A stretch of DNA of 64,000 nt from Halichondria panicea (lineage: Eukaryota; Porifera; Demospongiae; Suberitida; Halichondriidae): assembly GCF_963675165.1 (NCBI RefSeq), contig NC_087393.1, forward strand, positions 2,981,502 through 3,045,501. Direction: 5' to 3'. This document shows, piece by piece, positions 35,060 to 47,344 of this stretch; positions within the stretch are counted from its first letter, which is position 1, and the number at the start of each line of letters is the position of its first letter. Under the pieces are notes generated by a model. It saw only the letters and a program-made list of their open reading frames with translations. It made no database searches and had not been told where the DNA came from. A program made the translations under genes and the position numbers.

Positions 35060-36142
35060 CCTAAGCACTGTGGAAATCCGTTCACAAATTTCCACAAAGA
35101 GGAAAGGCGTTGGGGATCGGACTCTCTAGAACGATGTGTTTGGTCGATGACGATTTAGCGACAATATCAGCACTCACAGTGTTGGGGGAAGGCCGAAAAA
35201 ACAAGTCCAACATGTGACGTCAACTGCTCCGCTTTCGTTCTGTCAACAAGAAACAGCAATCTCACGATTTTTGACTGCCCAGTTTGCATGGAGATTGTCG
35301 ACAGACCAATTGAATTGACGAAACGTTTCTCAAACCACCTCATGCTTCATGCTACGAAAATCATCTCAACGATCTCGACTCAATCCATCCTCCTTCAGAA
35401 ATTACAAGGCACTAGGTTACGTGCTATCTGCTATCGTACCACAAGTCTCACATTGAGAGCATGCGCTAACTTTAGCCATGCCCCTACTGAGCAGACTAGA
35501 GGATGCGGCGAGGCTGCAGCAACTCACACTTTGGAAGTAAAGACAGGTGGACAGTATAGGTGTCTAGTGGAACAGCCAGTCAACGCACTCTAAGACGCCG
35601 CAGTGGTGACATCAGGAAGTGGCGGCCAGGAAGTAGTGCAGATGAGCAACGAGGTGACACTTGGAAGACCGGGACAAAACTTATTGAGAAACGACATCAG
35701 ATTGCTTCCATGTTAAATTCTCAGTGACGGAGAGCTTGGGGTGTCCTAACGATACCACACTATAAATTACGGACCCCTAGCATGTTGGTACCAAACATAA
35801 AAATCGCTTCGGAGAAAAAGATTGAGATCTGAGGCGTTGAAAACCTCAAGTTGGAGTATGCTACACGCCAAGTAGAAAATTGAAAGCATGCTCGATACGG
35901 TACAATACAAGTACATACGTACAGTTGAATTAAATTTTATTTAGAGTGCACCGACCAAAAATGAGTAAGCTTGGAGGGGACAAGGGAGGGGGATTATGCA
36001 ACGTTGATCACCCCCAAGATTGGACTACAGAGATTTCAAGACAGCAAGACATGATCTGTATTTGTGATGTGTATAGGGGAAAGACAATCCGAGTATTTCT
36101 TAGTGGAGATTATGATGCAACATACACTGTCAGTAGGCATTA
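35060..36142 (+). pseudogene. RING/GGDKGGG/GDY family transposon-associated gene relic
   Basis: Plus-strand remnants in several frames, in family order: CGNPFTNFHKEER (about 35068), a RING-type start DCPVCMEIVDRPIEL (about 35270-35318), a KTGGQ piece (about 35545), ASEKK (about 35812), LGGDKGGG (about 35970) and CICDVYRGKTIRVFLSGDY (about 36060-36115). The intact family, as I recall it from invertebrate genomes, has an N-terminal RING-like domain, a middle region with RRWLK..ASEKK, then GGDKGGGSFK and a GKKIRVF.FGDYEFL core. The remnant lacks the zinc-binding residues after the second Cys pair and has many frameshifts. It may be a broken transposase-like gene; the superfamily is not established here. 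Confidence 0.5.
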
Positions 36143-37680
36143 AGCATTATTGTAGCTAAAGATCGGCTTGTGGTTTTTCTGATAAAGAACCCTCCAGCCC
36201 ATCCTGAGAGACGAGAGTCTGAAAAATGTTAAAAACTTTAACAACGGAACCAAGTGCATCCCTTTGAACCAAGACATAATTAATCACACACACACCTTAT
36301 TCTTAAACATGTAGGTTTCCCTCCTGGTCATGGAAGCCATCAGATTGACTTGTTCGTGTCATGGACGAGATGTCAAGGATGGTTACTATTAATTATTATT
36401 ATAATTATGTATATTATTTTATGTATATGGCTCTCCTTGGCCAAAATGCCAAAATGAAGAGACAGCTGCAAGCCCTCCGCTCAGAACTCGAACACAGCAA
36501 ATAAACTGGTGTGCACTAATTGGTACACAACTACTATACAGCCTATACAATTATCCCACTGTGTCATGCCATGTCATACTACATGTGCCCACCTCTCAAG
36601 TGGAATCAAAACAGTGTGGTTAATTACAGCACACTAGGCTAGCTCTTGCACAAAATGAAGAAAAGCAAAGAAACATGAACACAGCAAAGCAACTGTGATA
36701 GAAGTTGCCAAAAAGCTTGCTATTGAATAAAATAATCTAGCATTGGTGAGAAAATTAACTGAAGAAGTAGAGAAGCTACCACAACTAGAGATGTACCCTG
36801 AGAGAAAACAGGTTTTTACTCTTGGTGAAGCTTGCAGACTGCCTGTGCAATCAATACACTTGATGTAAAATTGTTTGTATTGATTGCACAGGCAGGCAGT
36901 CTGCATATACATGCCCTATATAATGTACCTTGTTTTTACCTTGTTTTTACGTCCTAGGTGCATTTTACCGGCAACGGTCATACCCAAAATGCACATGCAT
37001 GTACTGAAATGTAACACACACCACGATGTAACACACACCACGTTATTGACATTCGTATACATACCACATTAGCATGTCATACAGAAAATTCCCGTCATTC
37101 CTTGCTCTAAATGCAAACAGCAACAGTCGTCTGGGTGCATTCCACAGCCACCACAAGTAGTTGAAACTAGTTGTTGAAACTAGTTGTCCTATAAAACACG
37201 GAAAGGAATGCACAAGGAATGCAACAAATCAGTTGTTACACAGCTCACTCGTGCGCACATTGGTGCCTTTGCCCTCGAGGCCTGCGCAAATATATCCCAT
37301 GTGGCACTAGTGCATGTGTCACAACTATAACATGTAGGAGTTGAGACAGCAAGGGTTTTACTGCTGGGTTTTTACTGCTGGGTTTTACTGCTGCGCCAAC
37401 ATAATTCACAAGTTTGTCCGCCATGCGTGGAAACATACGTAGAATTATGTATAATATCTACCCCAATTCCTGTGTTTCCCATCATTGAACGGGAGCTCAA
37501 CGGAACACCCACAAAATTAGGAAAAGTCATCGTGATACGCTCCCCAATGATTTGTCTTTGGAACGACTCCAGACTCCACACTTTACTACCAGGCCCTACA
37601 TTGACTTTAATACACTTGAAACACTGCCACATGCAGTAGTCTCGCAGTCCCAAATGTTTTCTATTTTAAGGCAACATAGA
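36143..37680. other. No recognisable gene
   Basis: No assignable gene. A coiled-coil-like AKMKRQLQALRSELEHSK ends at a stop near 36504 but has no clear upstream frame. Short duplications include TGTAACACACACCACG (37010-37041), GTTGAAACTAGTT (37152-37177) and TTTTACTGCTGGG (37356-37385). Confidence 0.35.
36834..36904. repeat. Imperfect palindrome (25 bp arms)
   Basis: Left arm 36834-36858 (GCAGACTGCCTGTGCAATCA...) pairs with 36876-36904, which contains an extra GGCA. The loop is 17 bases. It would form a stable hairpin in DNA or RNA. Confidence 0.8.
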
Positions 37681-37684
37681 TTTT

Positions 37685-37832
37685 ACCGACTGTGAACTGC
37701 CAACTCTCAACTGCCAACTGCGAAATACCAACTGCCAACTTCCAACTGCCAACTGCCAACTGCTGCGAACTACCAGCTGCCAACCAACTACCAACTGCCA
37801 ATGAACTATCAAGTATGAACTACCAACTAAAG
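37685..37832. repeat. CAACTGC-type short tandem array
   Basis: About fifteen degenerate copies of a 7-11 bp unit with core CAACTGC / CAACTACC. Confidence 0.8.
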
Positions 37833-37887
37833 TAGCATAGATGTAATGGGAAGTGTGTGTGATGCTTTCCAAGCCACCCAGGAGGTA

Positions 37888-38195
37888 GCTCGTTTTTTTT
37901 ATAGAGTCGTGCTCTCCACTTACAAATCAAAACTGAAAGCTTGAGTATAGTGAGTCGTGCTCTCCACTCACATACAAAACATACAAACTGAAAATCAAAC
38001 TGAAAATAACCAGAACGTTCTTTTTTTTATAGTGGTGTCGGCAATCACCCCTAGTGAGCAGTCGTGCTCTCCACTTTCAAACAAACTGAAAATCAAACTG
38101 AAAATAACCGGAGCGTTAGTTTTAGTGGTATCCCCTAGTGAGCAGTCGTGCTCTCCACTCAAACTGAAAATAACCGGCGTTAGTTTTTTTAGCAG
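37888..38195. repeat. Degenerate tandem repeat with AGTCGTGCTCTCCACT core
   Basis: The core occurs at about 37905, 37952, 38060 and 38144, each followed by CAAACTGAAAATAACCGG-type sequence. Unit length varies from about 47 to 108 bp. Confidence 0.75.
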
Positions 38196-38199
38196 TAAA

Positions 38200-38790
38200 A
38201 CAAACTGAAAAAAGAAAACGAAACTGATATATCTTCCAGCAGTTGCGCTGTCTGCAGCCGGACATTACACGCGTCTCGTGCCTCCCTGGTGAGCTTCTTT
38301 TTACACCTGACAGCATCATTGTGCTGGTAGTATCGAGTCCCTCCTTCGTCTACCTCTGTTGGCTCTCTTGCGGTAGTTACCTATGACTCGCGTTACCTAT
38401 GACTCGCGTGACCAATGCTTTCGTGCAAATTTCCATAGGTGGTAAGCATTGAGGATGCTGGTCTCTAGCAGGTACGAAAACACACGCTTCCACCACTTCT
38501 TGGAGCGCCTACCCAACACCATCCATACACGTCGGCATAGGCATGTAACCAAGACTACTTCACTTGGGCTACAGTCGGGCCGTCGTCATGAAATAAATGG
38601 GACGACTACGGTGATGTTAAGAACTGGGATCGATAGTCATAGTGTAGGGACCACTAAGTCACGGGGGAAATTCTTTCGTGTATAACGAGCAGCACCAACA
38701 CCCTTGTTATACAGTGTCAGATCCAATCCATTGATAAGGCTGTACACCACTCTAGCTGTCGCGTCATGCGCTGCGGCAGGGCCAACCAGT
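38200..38790 (-). pseudogene. piggyBac transposase relic (C-terminal half)
   Basis: Minus-strand pieces: ARVVYSLINGLDLTLYNKG (about 38700-38760), then YTRKNFPRDLV (about 38650-38690), and GRRSKKWWKRVFSYLLETSILNAYHLW (about 38430-38510). The last corresponds to the conserved RRSKKWWKR.FF..L......NA..L block near the end of the piggyBac DDE_Tnp_1_7 domain. Frames change several times, so it is dead. It does not overlap the N-terminal relic at 1.0-1.4 kb and may be another copy. Confidence 0.6.
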
Positions 38791-38799
38791 GCAGCACCA

Positions 38800-41700
38800 A
38801 CCAGTAAACAAAAACTTTTTTGATGTCAATCTTGCTGACGTACTACTTTTACAATTTTGTCGTAGAGTTGAACGGATGACGGATGTATGGTAACGATGTT
38901 ATCACCCAAGGAGGTGTTGCTTGATGACGGACCTGTGTATGGCTTCTGGCTTTTGAAATTTACTGTCTACGTGAAGGAATTTCCATATTGTTAATTATTT
39001 TTAACAAATAAAAGATGACAACTTGTACAGGACTATTTCATCAGCCCAGTACTTACAATCATCAAGAGGAGCCGGGTATATTATAGCTTAACTAGAAAGA
39101 GCAGCTATCTAGCTAGCTAGCTAGCTTGGCATAGATCCACTCTTGTTTCTTTAGATGTACGTATCCCGTGCCACTTGTCACTCCATAACAACCTACAGAT
39201 AAGTAGTAAGTTAAGATAGACACAATATGAATGTCACTTACATTCTAGCCAATAGACTAGCGTTTCTCAGGCCTCTGACACTTACCACCGCCTGGGGGAA
39301 CCATCAATAACCATCAACATAAATGTTATACGACAATTCCACGCAGTTTCCTGGGCCCATGATGTGATCACCCATCCCATAAGGCCTGTTACTAATGACA
39401 GTGATACCAGTACGAGGAAAGCTTCTTATAAGGCTACTAATAAGTTGGATCAAGCCGACACGGACGAATACTAAGTGAATAATAGATCACTTAGGCTTCC
39501 TTTAAGGACACTTTCTGTAGGCTCCATACAAGTGAGGGATCTTTTATAAGACGGATACCAGCTACATAGCTATACTAGCTAGCTAGAGAGTCCTAGAACG
39601 CCTAGCCTTTATCTAACAACTTGTCTTCTCTTTTACGAATTTTACGAAGCTTTATGAGTATGCGGAAGTGCGAACTTCAATTATTCATGACGTTTGAGCG
39701 TTTACTCAAGAGGGTGTTGCAATACCTTCGTAGCGTTCCCTCGAACATATCTCCGGATAGAAAATAGCTAGGAGGTCGATCTTGGTATCGCTTAGATTGT
39801 AGATTGTTATCCGATAAAAATAAACTCGGCGTTAAGGGGTGGTTTCCTAGGCCCTGTCGTCTGTACGATTCTTCCTCTTTTGGAGTTTCATTTTCCAATC
39901 CTATTCATTTCCAATTCTATACCGGAACAAACGTTAGACGGATCATCTTCACGTTCCAACTCAGTGTATGCAATGTAATAGCACATTGAATTTACTTGTA
40001 AATGTAGGACCTCGATTTAAGGCGACCCTCTAAATATGCGACACTGGACATTTCGCCCATATAAATTCATTTTCATTAAAACTCTTTCATTAAAACTCTA
40101 CTTTCGCAAAACGTAATTATTTGAAAGTGTCGCCTTTTAAATCGTCTATATCATGTTCCAAAGTTGACCGAGATATTTCATCTTCATCATTAAACTCAAA
40201 CTGGAGTAATATATACGCGCGTAGTGAGTATACATGAAGGTACGTACGTATTATACGTACACGTACAATATCAACCCAGGCGGTGTCAGGCAAAACGAAA
40301 ACGAATATAAGCTATAAGCTATAGTGTAAAATCTCTGGGGATGGTGATCTGCTGTCCTGTTGCGTGTGTGTGACTGTCTCTTGAGTTGGGCGGGGAGTTG
40401 GGCGGGGCCCAAAATATTTGGTGGGGCCTCCTCCAGCTTAGCTGCTTGGATTCGAGGCTATACGTCTTGTGACTCGCGGATTGGCTGAAAGCTACAAGCA
40501 GCTGTCAGTCAGAGGCTGTCAGTATTGAAGCAATACTGTGTTGGATTTATACTCCAAGGGCAGCTGAAGATGTGGGCCTGCAACTCCATTGTACCAACCA
40601 AGAGAAAGCCTATATGGTGGCCCTCAATCTTGTATGTATGGGTCTAGTGACGAAGATAGAGAGCCTAACCCCTAACCGCCAATACAGAATGTTACGTCAG
40701 GATGGAGCCTAACCGCCAATACACGAGCACCCCTCGATCTAGAATGTTACGTCAGGAGCGAATACAACCCCCAAATTTACTCGCAACATCTTTTGCAATC
40801 CTTTTAAACAAACTAAAATAAAATGGAGGCACAACAAACTAAAATTGAGAAGAAGTTGACATCAGAGTTCAATTCTTCCCTCAAAAGAAAGATTATACGT
40901 GAAGTTTTTGAATCCTGTAATTCTAAATACTAAACACACCGAAGAAGAGGTTAAAGGTAGAAATAATCAATCCGGTTAGTTTTAGCTGCCGACAGTGGAA
41001 AATGGAAGAGGACGATATTGTAGAAATACACAGGCTGTTTCAAGAAAGTATCGAGCTAGGCGGAAGAGGGTAAGAGGGTATTTGTGCAGCAATTACATGG
41101 ATTTGCAGAAATTTGAAAGTCGTTCTCTGGTTGTAAAACCTGAAGAGCTGGTGCAGGTGTCGGAAACAACATTATCGTGCACAAGTTCATGTGGTGTTCT
41201 GAAGGTATGTAATTGGTCCGTATTTCTTCGCACCACTCTAATAGAAGCGGCAAGTCCCTTACTCTTGTTGTTTTAATGTATTAACGTGTATTAACGTGTG
41301 AACATGCATGCGTCACTTCTTCACCAAGATGAACCAAGATGAAGGACACACTTGAATGAAGGACACACTTGACTTAAAATATTCAGAGAAAAACAAAAAA
41401 GAATGTGTGTTAGTGGCCAAGAAAACGGAAGGACAGCTGCACAGTGGATTGTGAAAACAACAGGTAAATCACATAATTCTGTGGACTCGTTAACAGTTTT
41501 TTTCACTTGCAGATGCACTGTACACAAAACTTTGAAGTGCTTTTGTGATGATGTTTCGTTTTAATTTTCAATAATAATTAGTAATTGGATAGTCTTGGAT
41601 AGTCTTGTAAACACCTAGAGGGTTTCCAAATAATAATATCTCGGAATATACATTATACGCAACACGTAATCAAACTAGAGTGTAAACATGGAGTAAACAA

Positions 41701-41830
41701 GATCGTTTACAACCCTTGCGGCATTATCTGGCTTGTAAATAAAGAATGTACTGACTCCTAGTTTAAGAGGAAAGTTTCAGGTAAGGGAGAGTGCATATTG
41801 AATGTCACTGCATACTTACATGTATAATTG
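38800..41830. other. No recognisable gene
   Basis: No gene is recognised. Open frames of 73 and 93 codons (39677-39898 minus; 40995-41276 plus) have no family signature I can name. A (CTAG)n run lies at 39109-39124. Confidence 0.35.
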
Positions 41831-41838
41831 CTATAATC

Positions 41839-42377
41839 AATCCGACTAGAAAAACATTTGCAATGTGAAAAATTGCTAGGATTGGCCAGGGGAACCACAA
41901 AAAAGCGTGGGAACAAGAAATCAGACGAGAGCATAACTCCAATCCGTTACAACGTCAATCACATGTATACTGGTAGTTTTCCCAGCCAATATGCCACGCA
42001 ATTTTTACTGGTGGAGTGATGACCAATCCCTATATATATTTATTATACATCCATTTTAGAATGTGGGGCACATAATCATGATGATTTGTGATGAATTGAT
42101 GTTCCTAATACATGCAGTGTTGAGCACAGGTACACACAGTCCATCCATGCGTAGTAACATGCACGGACCGTACTGGTGAATGATGTGGTGGATGGAAGCT
42201 GATAGGTGGATCTGGAACACAGTCTATTATTTAATATACTATGTATTGTACATGTTCATGACGTTGTAACGGATTGGAGTTATGCTCTCGTCTGATTTCT
42301 TGTTCCCACGCTTTTTTGTGGTTCCCCTGGCCAATCCTAGCAATTTTTCACATTGCAAATGTTTTTCTAGTCGGATT
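41839..42377. mobile_element. MITE with about 115 bp terminal inverted repeats
   Basis: The left arm starts AATCCGACTAGAAAAACATT and runs to about 41955 (GTTACAACGTCA). The right arm, from about 42263 to 42377, is its inverse, ending TTTTTCTAGTCGGATT. The arms are nearly identical and enclose about 310 bp without a coding frame. No target duplication is visible outside the arms. Confidence 0.8.
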
Positions 42378-42379
42378 CC

Positions 42380-43920
42380 CTTTCTTTTTCAGTACAGTTT
42401 ACGTATCATGACATGCATAAGTGGAACGTCAAGAGGCAGTACAAGAAGAGAAGACAGGACTAATCAGATATCTTCTCGAATATCTCTGGACTAATAATTA
42501 GAGTAATAATTTATTGCTTGATAATTATGTTGAATTTGCGAATCAGTATTAAATGACAGCCATTTTAAGAGCATGATATCTAGCCAGTGCATATAGCATG
42601 CCTGTCAGAGAAAGGGAGCTAGAGCTGAACAGTGTGAAGAAAAGGAACACCTCAGGCTCTGGAAAAGCACTGCTGCACTGATTTTAGGCGCACGGTTTAT
42701 TAGCCACGCCTATCTATTATTGGCCACAACACAATTGCTGAGTCATTAAAGATGGCGGAATTGTCTAGGTAAGAGAAATAGAGACTGAGAGGTCATCTGC
42801 CTCGTGGAAGCAATCGCAAATCTGAAGAAGCGCTTTGTAATCCAGGTTGTAGTCGTTTGGAAACCCTGTGCAGAATGTCCTGGAGATGGCTGTACTTGGA
42901 GTAAATGCTGGGCAAGAAACTTACTTACTTACTTACTTACTTACTCACTTACTTACTTAGTCAGTCAGACAAAGAGCGGTGAAACGTCGAAATAGTGCAA
43001 TTTTTAAAATGAAAATATTCATTCATTAAAATGTTTATGGATTATGAAAGGAGAGATACAAAGAGAGAAAAGGCTAAATAAACTATCTGTTCAGCCAGTT
43101 TCTTGATGTGGCCTTTCCCTGCAGAGATAGAACAGTTTGAACATGAGTCAAAATAATTGAAATATTGCTAAACACGGGCAAACCCACTGCCAATCCTATG
43201 TAAAACCTACTGGTTTTACTAATTTATATTCTCTCCTGTAAGGAGAACGTGATTAATTAGTGGCGTGGCACATCAAAAGGGGGCGTAGAATTTCACCCAG
43301 GTGTTATGCTGAGTTTGGTAATATGCTGAGTTTGGTAATTATAATTGTCCGGCAAGGTGTTGGGTTTGGATAGGGATAGCCGCGGTTATCATAGTACCGC
43401 CCACCACGGAACTAATTTTCATTATCAGCTCCTAGCCTTCCATATGGTTTGTCACAATAGGTGCTGTCAAGTAGTTTTTATCAGGAAACATTATGAATCT
43501 CATTAACATCTGGCAATGAATAAAATTAATATTATCAGTGCCTGACCCAGGCCCAGAGCTACTATTCATCTATGTGCTGACACCAATGCTGACACCAAAG
43601 CAGAAGAGGTACAAAGAGATCTGTGGTCTAAATGTAGATAAGTGCAAGACTATGCGAATGTCCCTAGTCTGCAGCAAACACTTCTCCAGCAAACTCTTCA
43701 CAAACAGCAAACTCTGCAATTTGTATTTTCTTTTTTTAATGGAAAGGGTTAAACATAAATTATCGTGGATGCTGTGCTTGATTTAGAAAAGGTACGTAGT
43801 GTGTACATGACATTAGGTCGTGGTACTGAGATGGCGCTTCGAGGCACTATCACAGCTGACAACAAGGAGCTTCAAGGATCTCGGTAGGGGGTACCAGTTT
43901 TGTCTAGCTGTTATTATTTT
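42380..43920. other. No gene; microsatellite and inverted piggyBac-type left end
   Basis: (ACTT)n lies at about 42921-42960. At 43715-43748 the sequence ends GGAAAGGG followed by TTAA (43749-43752). Its reverse complement CCCTTTCC..TTAAAAAAAGAAAATACA resembles the left end of the MITE at 17431, so it is an inverted piggyBac-type left end without a recognised partner. The adjoining frame (43538-43786) has a weak VCSKHF motif seen in THAP domains, too little to call. Confidence 0.4.
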
Positions 43921-43924
43921 CGCA

Positions 43925-44830
43925 AACAGTGACAGTTTTCTTTATTCAACTTCGTAGTCTACAGTAGTCAGGATCTCCTGGTTTCCAACGGAAAAGTCAT
44001 CCAGCCAAGGCCAGAGCGAGGTATCTCTTCCCTAGATAGTGTGTAAAGTAAACTGAGTTAGTTTAGAGCCTGTTGTGTACTATTCAATTATTATTCTTTT
44101 CAAAGAAAGATGCACCCAGTAACAGTTCTCTTCAAGCTAGCTAGTTACTCTGTCAGGACGTCAACCAGGGCGAGATTTTAATTCAGAGGTAAGCTTTGTG
44201 TGCATATGATTATAGCGATGCTTAACTGATATTCTTCGTGTTCTCATCCACAATGTATTCTGTTATCAGTGAATCAAAGTTTGGGCCAACAGATTGGGCC
44301 AACAGATTGCTTACAGTAATGTGTGTGCGGGGTGTATCTTTATGTGCGTGCGTGTCTGTATGTGTGCCCGCGCGGTGTGTGTATCTGTGTCTGCCGTGCG
44401 GGTGTATGTGCACACGCGCGCGCTTGTGTGTGTGTGTGTGTGTGTGTGTGTGCCCCCTGTGGTGTGCCCCCTGTGGCCCGTCAGAGGTACTCTGTAAATT
44501 GCAAGAAATCACCCATGTATAAAATGGTACTTTATACCATGCTAAATGCCAAAAGTTATGCCTAGGCTTGTGTGAAGTTCCTGCTTGCTTCGTTGCTTGT
44601 TACAATTCAATTGGCTCACATGTACAGAGTACAGAGGTTGATTGCATAATAATGTTCTGACCTTTTCAGGGGGCTTATGAGTGTACTGTTTATGAGTGTG
44701 CTGTCTACTTCCCAAGCTTTTGTGTGTTGATATGCATTGTAATTCTGTGCCTAAAGTTAAATCTTTTTATGAACTCCCAGTTTGTTGTAGGATCACAATT
44801 ACTTTAATTGCATGTAAGGAGCCTATATAA
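43925..44830 (+). repeat. Dispersed repeat family with TG-rich core, most complete copy
   Basis: It contains in order ACAGTTTTCTTTATTCAACTTCGTAG, GAGTTAGTTTAGAGCCTGTT, CATCCACAATGTATTC, GGGCCAACAGATTG (duplicated), the TG-rich core (44317-44460), CAATTCAATTGGCTCAC and TATGCATTGTAATTCTGTGCC..GTTTGTTGTAGG. It joins the landmarks seen separately in the 27.5 kb and 2.25 kb copies, so it helps define the full unit of about 0.9 kb. Confidence 0.7.
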
Positions 44831-44877
44831 TTCCCTCGAAAATATTTAGGAAGGTGCAAAGTGAGTGATATTGTAAT

Positions 44878-44955
44878 CAATTTGAACTGCTTTATTTAAT
44901 TAAGCAATAAAATACAATTAATTAGTTTGCTCCATAAGGGTTGTTCCCTGTCACA
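44878..44955 (-). repeat. Paralogue of the flanks of the 17.4 kb MITE (empty site)
   Basis: The reverse complement reads GTGACAGGG..CCCTTATGGAGCAAAC...TATTTTATTGC TTAA TTAAATAAAGCAG. The left part matches 17370-17430 and the right part matches the sequence directly after 18158. The MITE is absent and only one TTAA stands at the join (44900-44903). Confidence 0.75.
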
Positions 44956-45648
44956 TAATTGAAATAATTATGCTTTACTCGTTTGTATGTAGGATAGTAT
45001 GTAGGATATCTCGACGAGCGCCCTTTCCAGTATCTCACTCAGGTCAGAAGACAATTGGAAATGACCGAGAATGATGCTAACACCAGGTGTCAAAAATTGC
45101 AGGTGCTCTAGTGGTGTCATGGTGACACTACAATAATTGTACACCAGCACAAACTGTCAAGATTCAATGTCAGATTTACTCCTAAGGATACAGAACCGGT
45201 AAAGTAGTAGAAATATTTGGGCTCAGGTCCTTTTGCCGAACAAGATAATGTTGACGGGAAGATGAAGAGAACGAGACAGTGAAGAGAACGAGACAGTATA
45301 TGCATGATAGTGTTAGTGTTAGTATCCATTAGTTCCATTAGTTCAATTTCAAAAAAGACAGTAAAATACTAGTAAAATTCCTTGTGCAGTCGTTGAGAGT
45401 GCATTTAATAGTAAATCCAGGATCACATGAGTAGTGAGAAGAAGCTTCTCTGAAGGTGCAGAAAAATCTCCTGAACAATATGAGCATATTGTGCGATAAC
45501 AAGATCCAGCCAAAACGTCAGAGAGGGTACATAGGTACTAGGTATCTGTGTGTACAGGAAAAGTGCTTCTTGGTAACTCTATTTAGTGCTACCCTAAATC
45601 CTAATTAGGTGATAATCACATGATCGGCCACATGGGTCTATATTAAAA

Positions 45649-46870
45649 ATGGCAAAGCGTTTGGAGTCAAGCCAGGTGTGCGCCTACCTTCAGCAAGAGA
45701 TACCTAACATCTCAAAGGATGTACTAGACAAGCTAGAGGAGTACGAATTGAGTGAGGAATAAGTAGCACCACTACTACTGGGTGATCGCTTAAAAATCAG
45801 GAGAATAACTTCAAATGTAAGTATGTAAAAAATGTAAGTATGTAAAGTTATATCTATAACAATTTATCAGGTGTACATTTTCTTGTTCAGCTGTTCAAAT
45901 TCTCCTGTACATTCTCCTGTACCATCTTGCACTTCTACTCCAAAACGTAGTGTAACCTCAAGGTACCATGGAAGTGTCAATAGTGAATTGTAAGTAGTAG
46001 GTATCCTTGTTTAATAGTTGTTGTATATAAGATATAAGTAGAATCATGTACTTCTATTGTTGTATATCCGTGTGTAGTGATGATGATGATGACTCTCTGG
46101 ATGACTTATCTTCGTCAAGCACTTCTTTTGGACTTGGACTGTCTGTGAAGGCTGCCATCCCGTGTATAATTACTATTTCATTCATTTAGGGATGTGACGC
46201 GTGAGTGTTTGCTTGATTTCTCCGACTTTTCAGTTCTTATTTGTGCAGACCAATTGACAAGAAGCCCGATAATAAAGAATCAGAGATGGATTAGTTATTC
46301 CTGTTTGCTTCTCTACTTCTACTAACAAAGTCCTCGAGACAGGGTATCTTACAAAGAAAGCAAAGCACGCGTGGAGATTACTACTTCTTTATCGACTCTT
46401 GTACTCGTGCACAGCCCACTCCCAGCACGGTATGTCAGAGACTAGTCGAGAAGCATACAATTCTGCGGGACAAAGTGGATAATGGCTTGTGATGAACCGT
46501 TTTTGCGTCAACTTCGAAAAATCGGCCAGATAGAGCTGATATCACTGTTCCTCCTGTCCCTCCTGCTACAAGGAAGGCAGAAACCACTTTGTCATCAATG
46601 GCTAACGTCACATTTCATTCTTGAAGCGGTCATACCAAAGTGGTCTCTTCCAAGTATGATCACTCTCATGGAGCTAGGGAGTGGATCAAGACGGAAGGAC
46701 CAACCGTAAAGCAGATCTTGGAAAAATTTCCCTGTTTGGGCGAACCAAGAATTGTAAGATGATTGTGATTGTGTGTGACATGTTCTAGTTTTGCCAAATC
46801 ACTGGAGCTGTTGAGGATGACTTTCAGCAGAAATGGATGAGTTTAATAACTGAAGTATTCTCACATTGAG
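45649..46870 (+). pseudogene. SAM-domain protein relic of a multi-copy family
   Basis: The plus strand starts MAKRLESSQVCAYLQQEIPN at 45649, followed by LDKLEEYELSEE, a stop, then VAPLLLGDRLKIRRI. This resembles a SAM domain (helices with a terminal G.RL.I). Further pieces: PTPSTVCQRLVEKHTILRDKV (about 46415-46480), EWIKTEGPTVKQILEKFPCLGEPR (about 46677-46750) and, after a possible GT-AG intron (about 46756-46788), TGAVEDDFQQKW. The order (SAM, YP...Y..V...LV.K.P.L.D, then G..V..IL..FP.L..P, then F..KW) matches a recurrent protein family of unknown function in invertebrates and fish as I recall it. Stops and frame changes suggest a pseudogene, although some exons could be real. Confidence 0.4.
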
Positions 46871-46899
46871 GAGAAAAGAGCTCTAAAGTAGCTGTTGTC

Positions 46900-47340
46900 G
46901 GAATATGCTGCTATCGAAAGTGAATCAGCAGGTATTATGTACTAAGTGCGTACAATTAGCTATAGAGTAACTACATTTCAACACTCATGAATTATACAGA
47001 TCAAACTGCATCATATATCCACGTCTGCTTTGCTTCTACTGAGTTACGTCTCATTCTGTTAGTTAATTTCCACGAGCAACAACAAACTGCATATTTTTTT
47101 GTGATTTGTGATTTGTGATTCATTTTGTTGTTCACATGACCTTTGAAATCATTTATACCGTGAAATTATACGCAACAGTTACTATTTGTCAATTTGACAT
47201 GGTAGAAAGTATACTATAGTGTTATGGCAGCACCACAATGCCTTGACAGAGGGTGTCAATAACTTGACACCCCTTGATAGGATAGGGTGTCAGTATGGCA
47301 CAATTCATTGACACCCTATTTTTTGGTGTTAACCCCCTTT
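46900..47340. other. No recognisable gene
   Basis: AT-rich stretch with no assignable gene. It contains short repeats of TTGACACCC and its inverse GGGTGTCA (47253-47315). Confidence 0.4.
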
Positions 47341-47344
47341 TTTA

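Noticed and set aside
43538-43786. THAP-like domain (VCSKHF)
   Set aside because: Only one short motif; the C2CH ligands and the rest of the domain are missing, and the end of the frame is a piggyBac-type terminal repeat.
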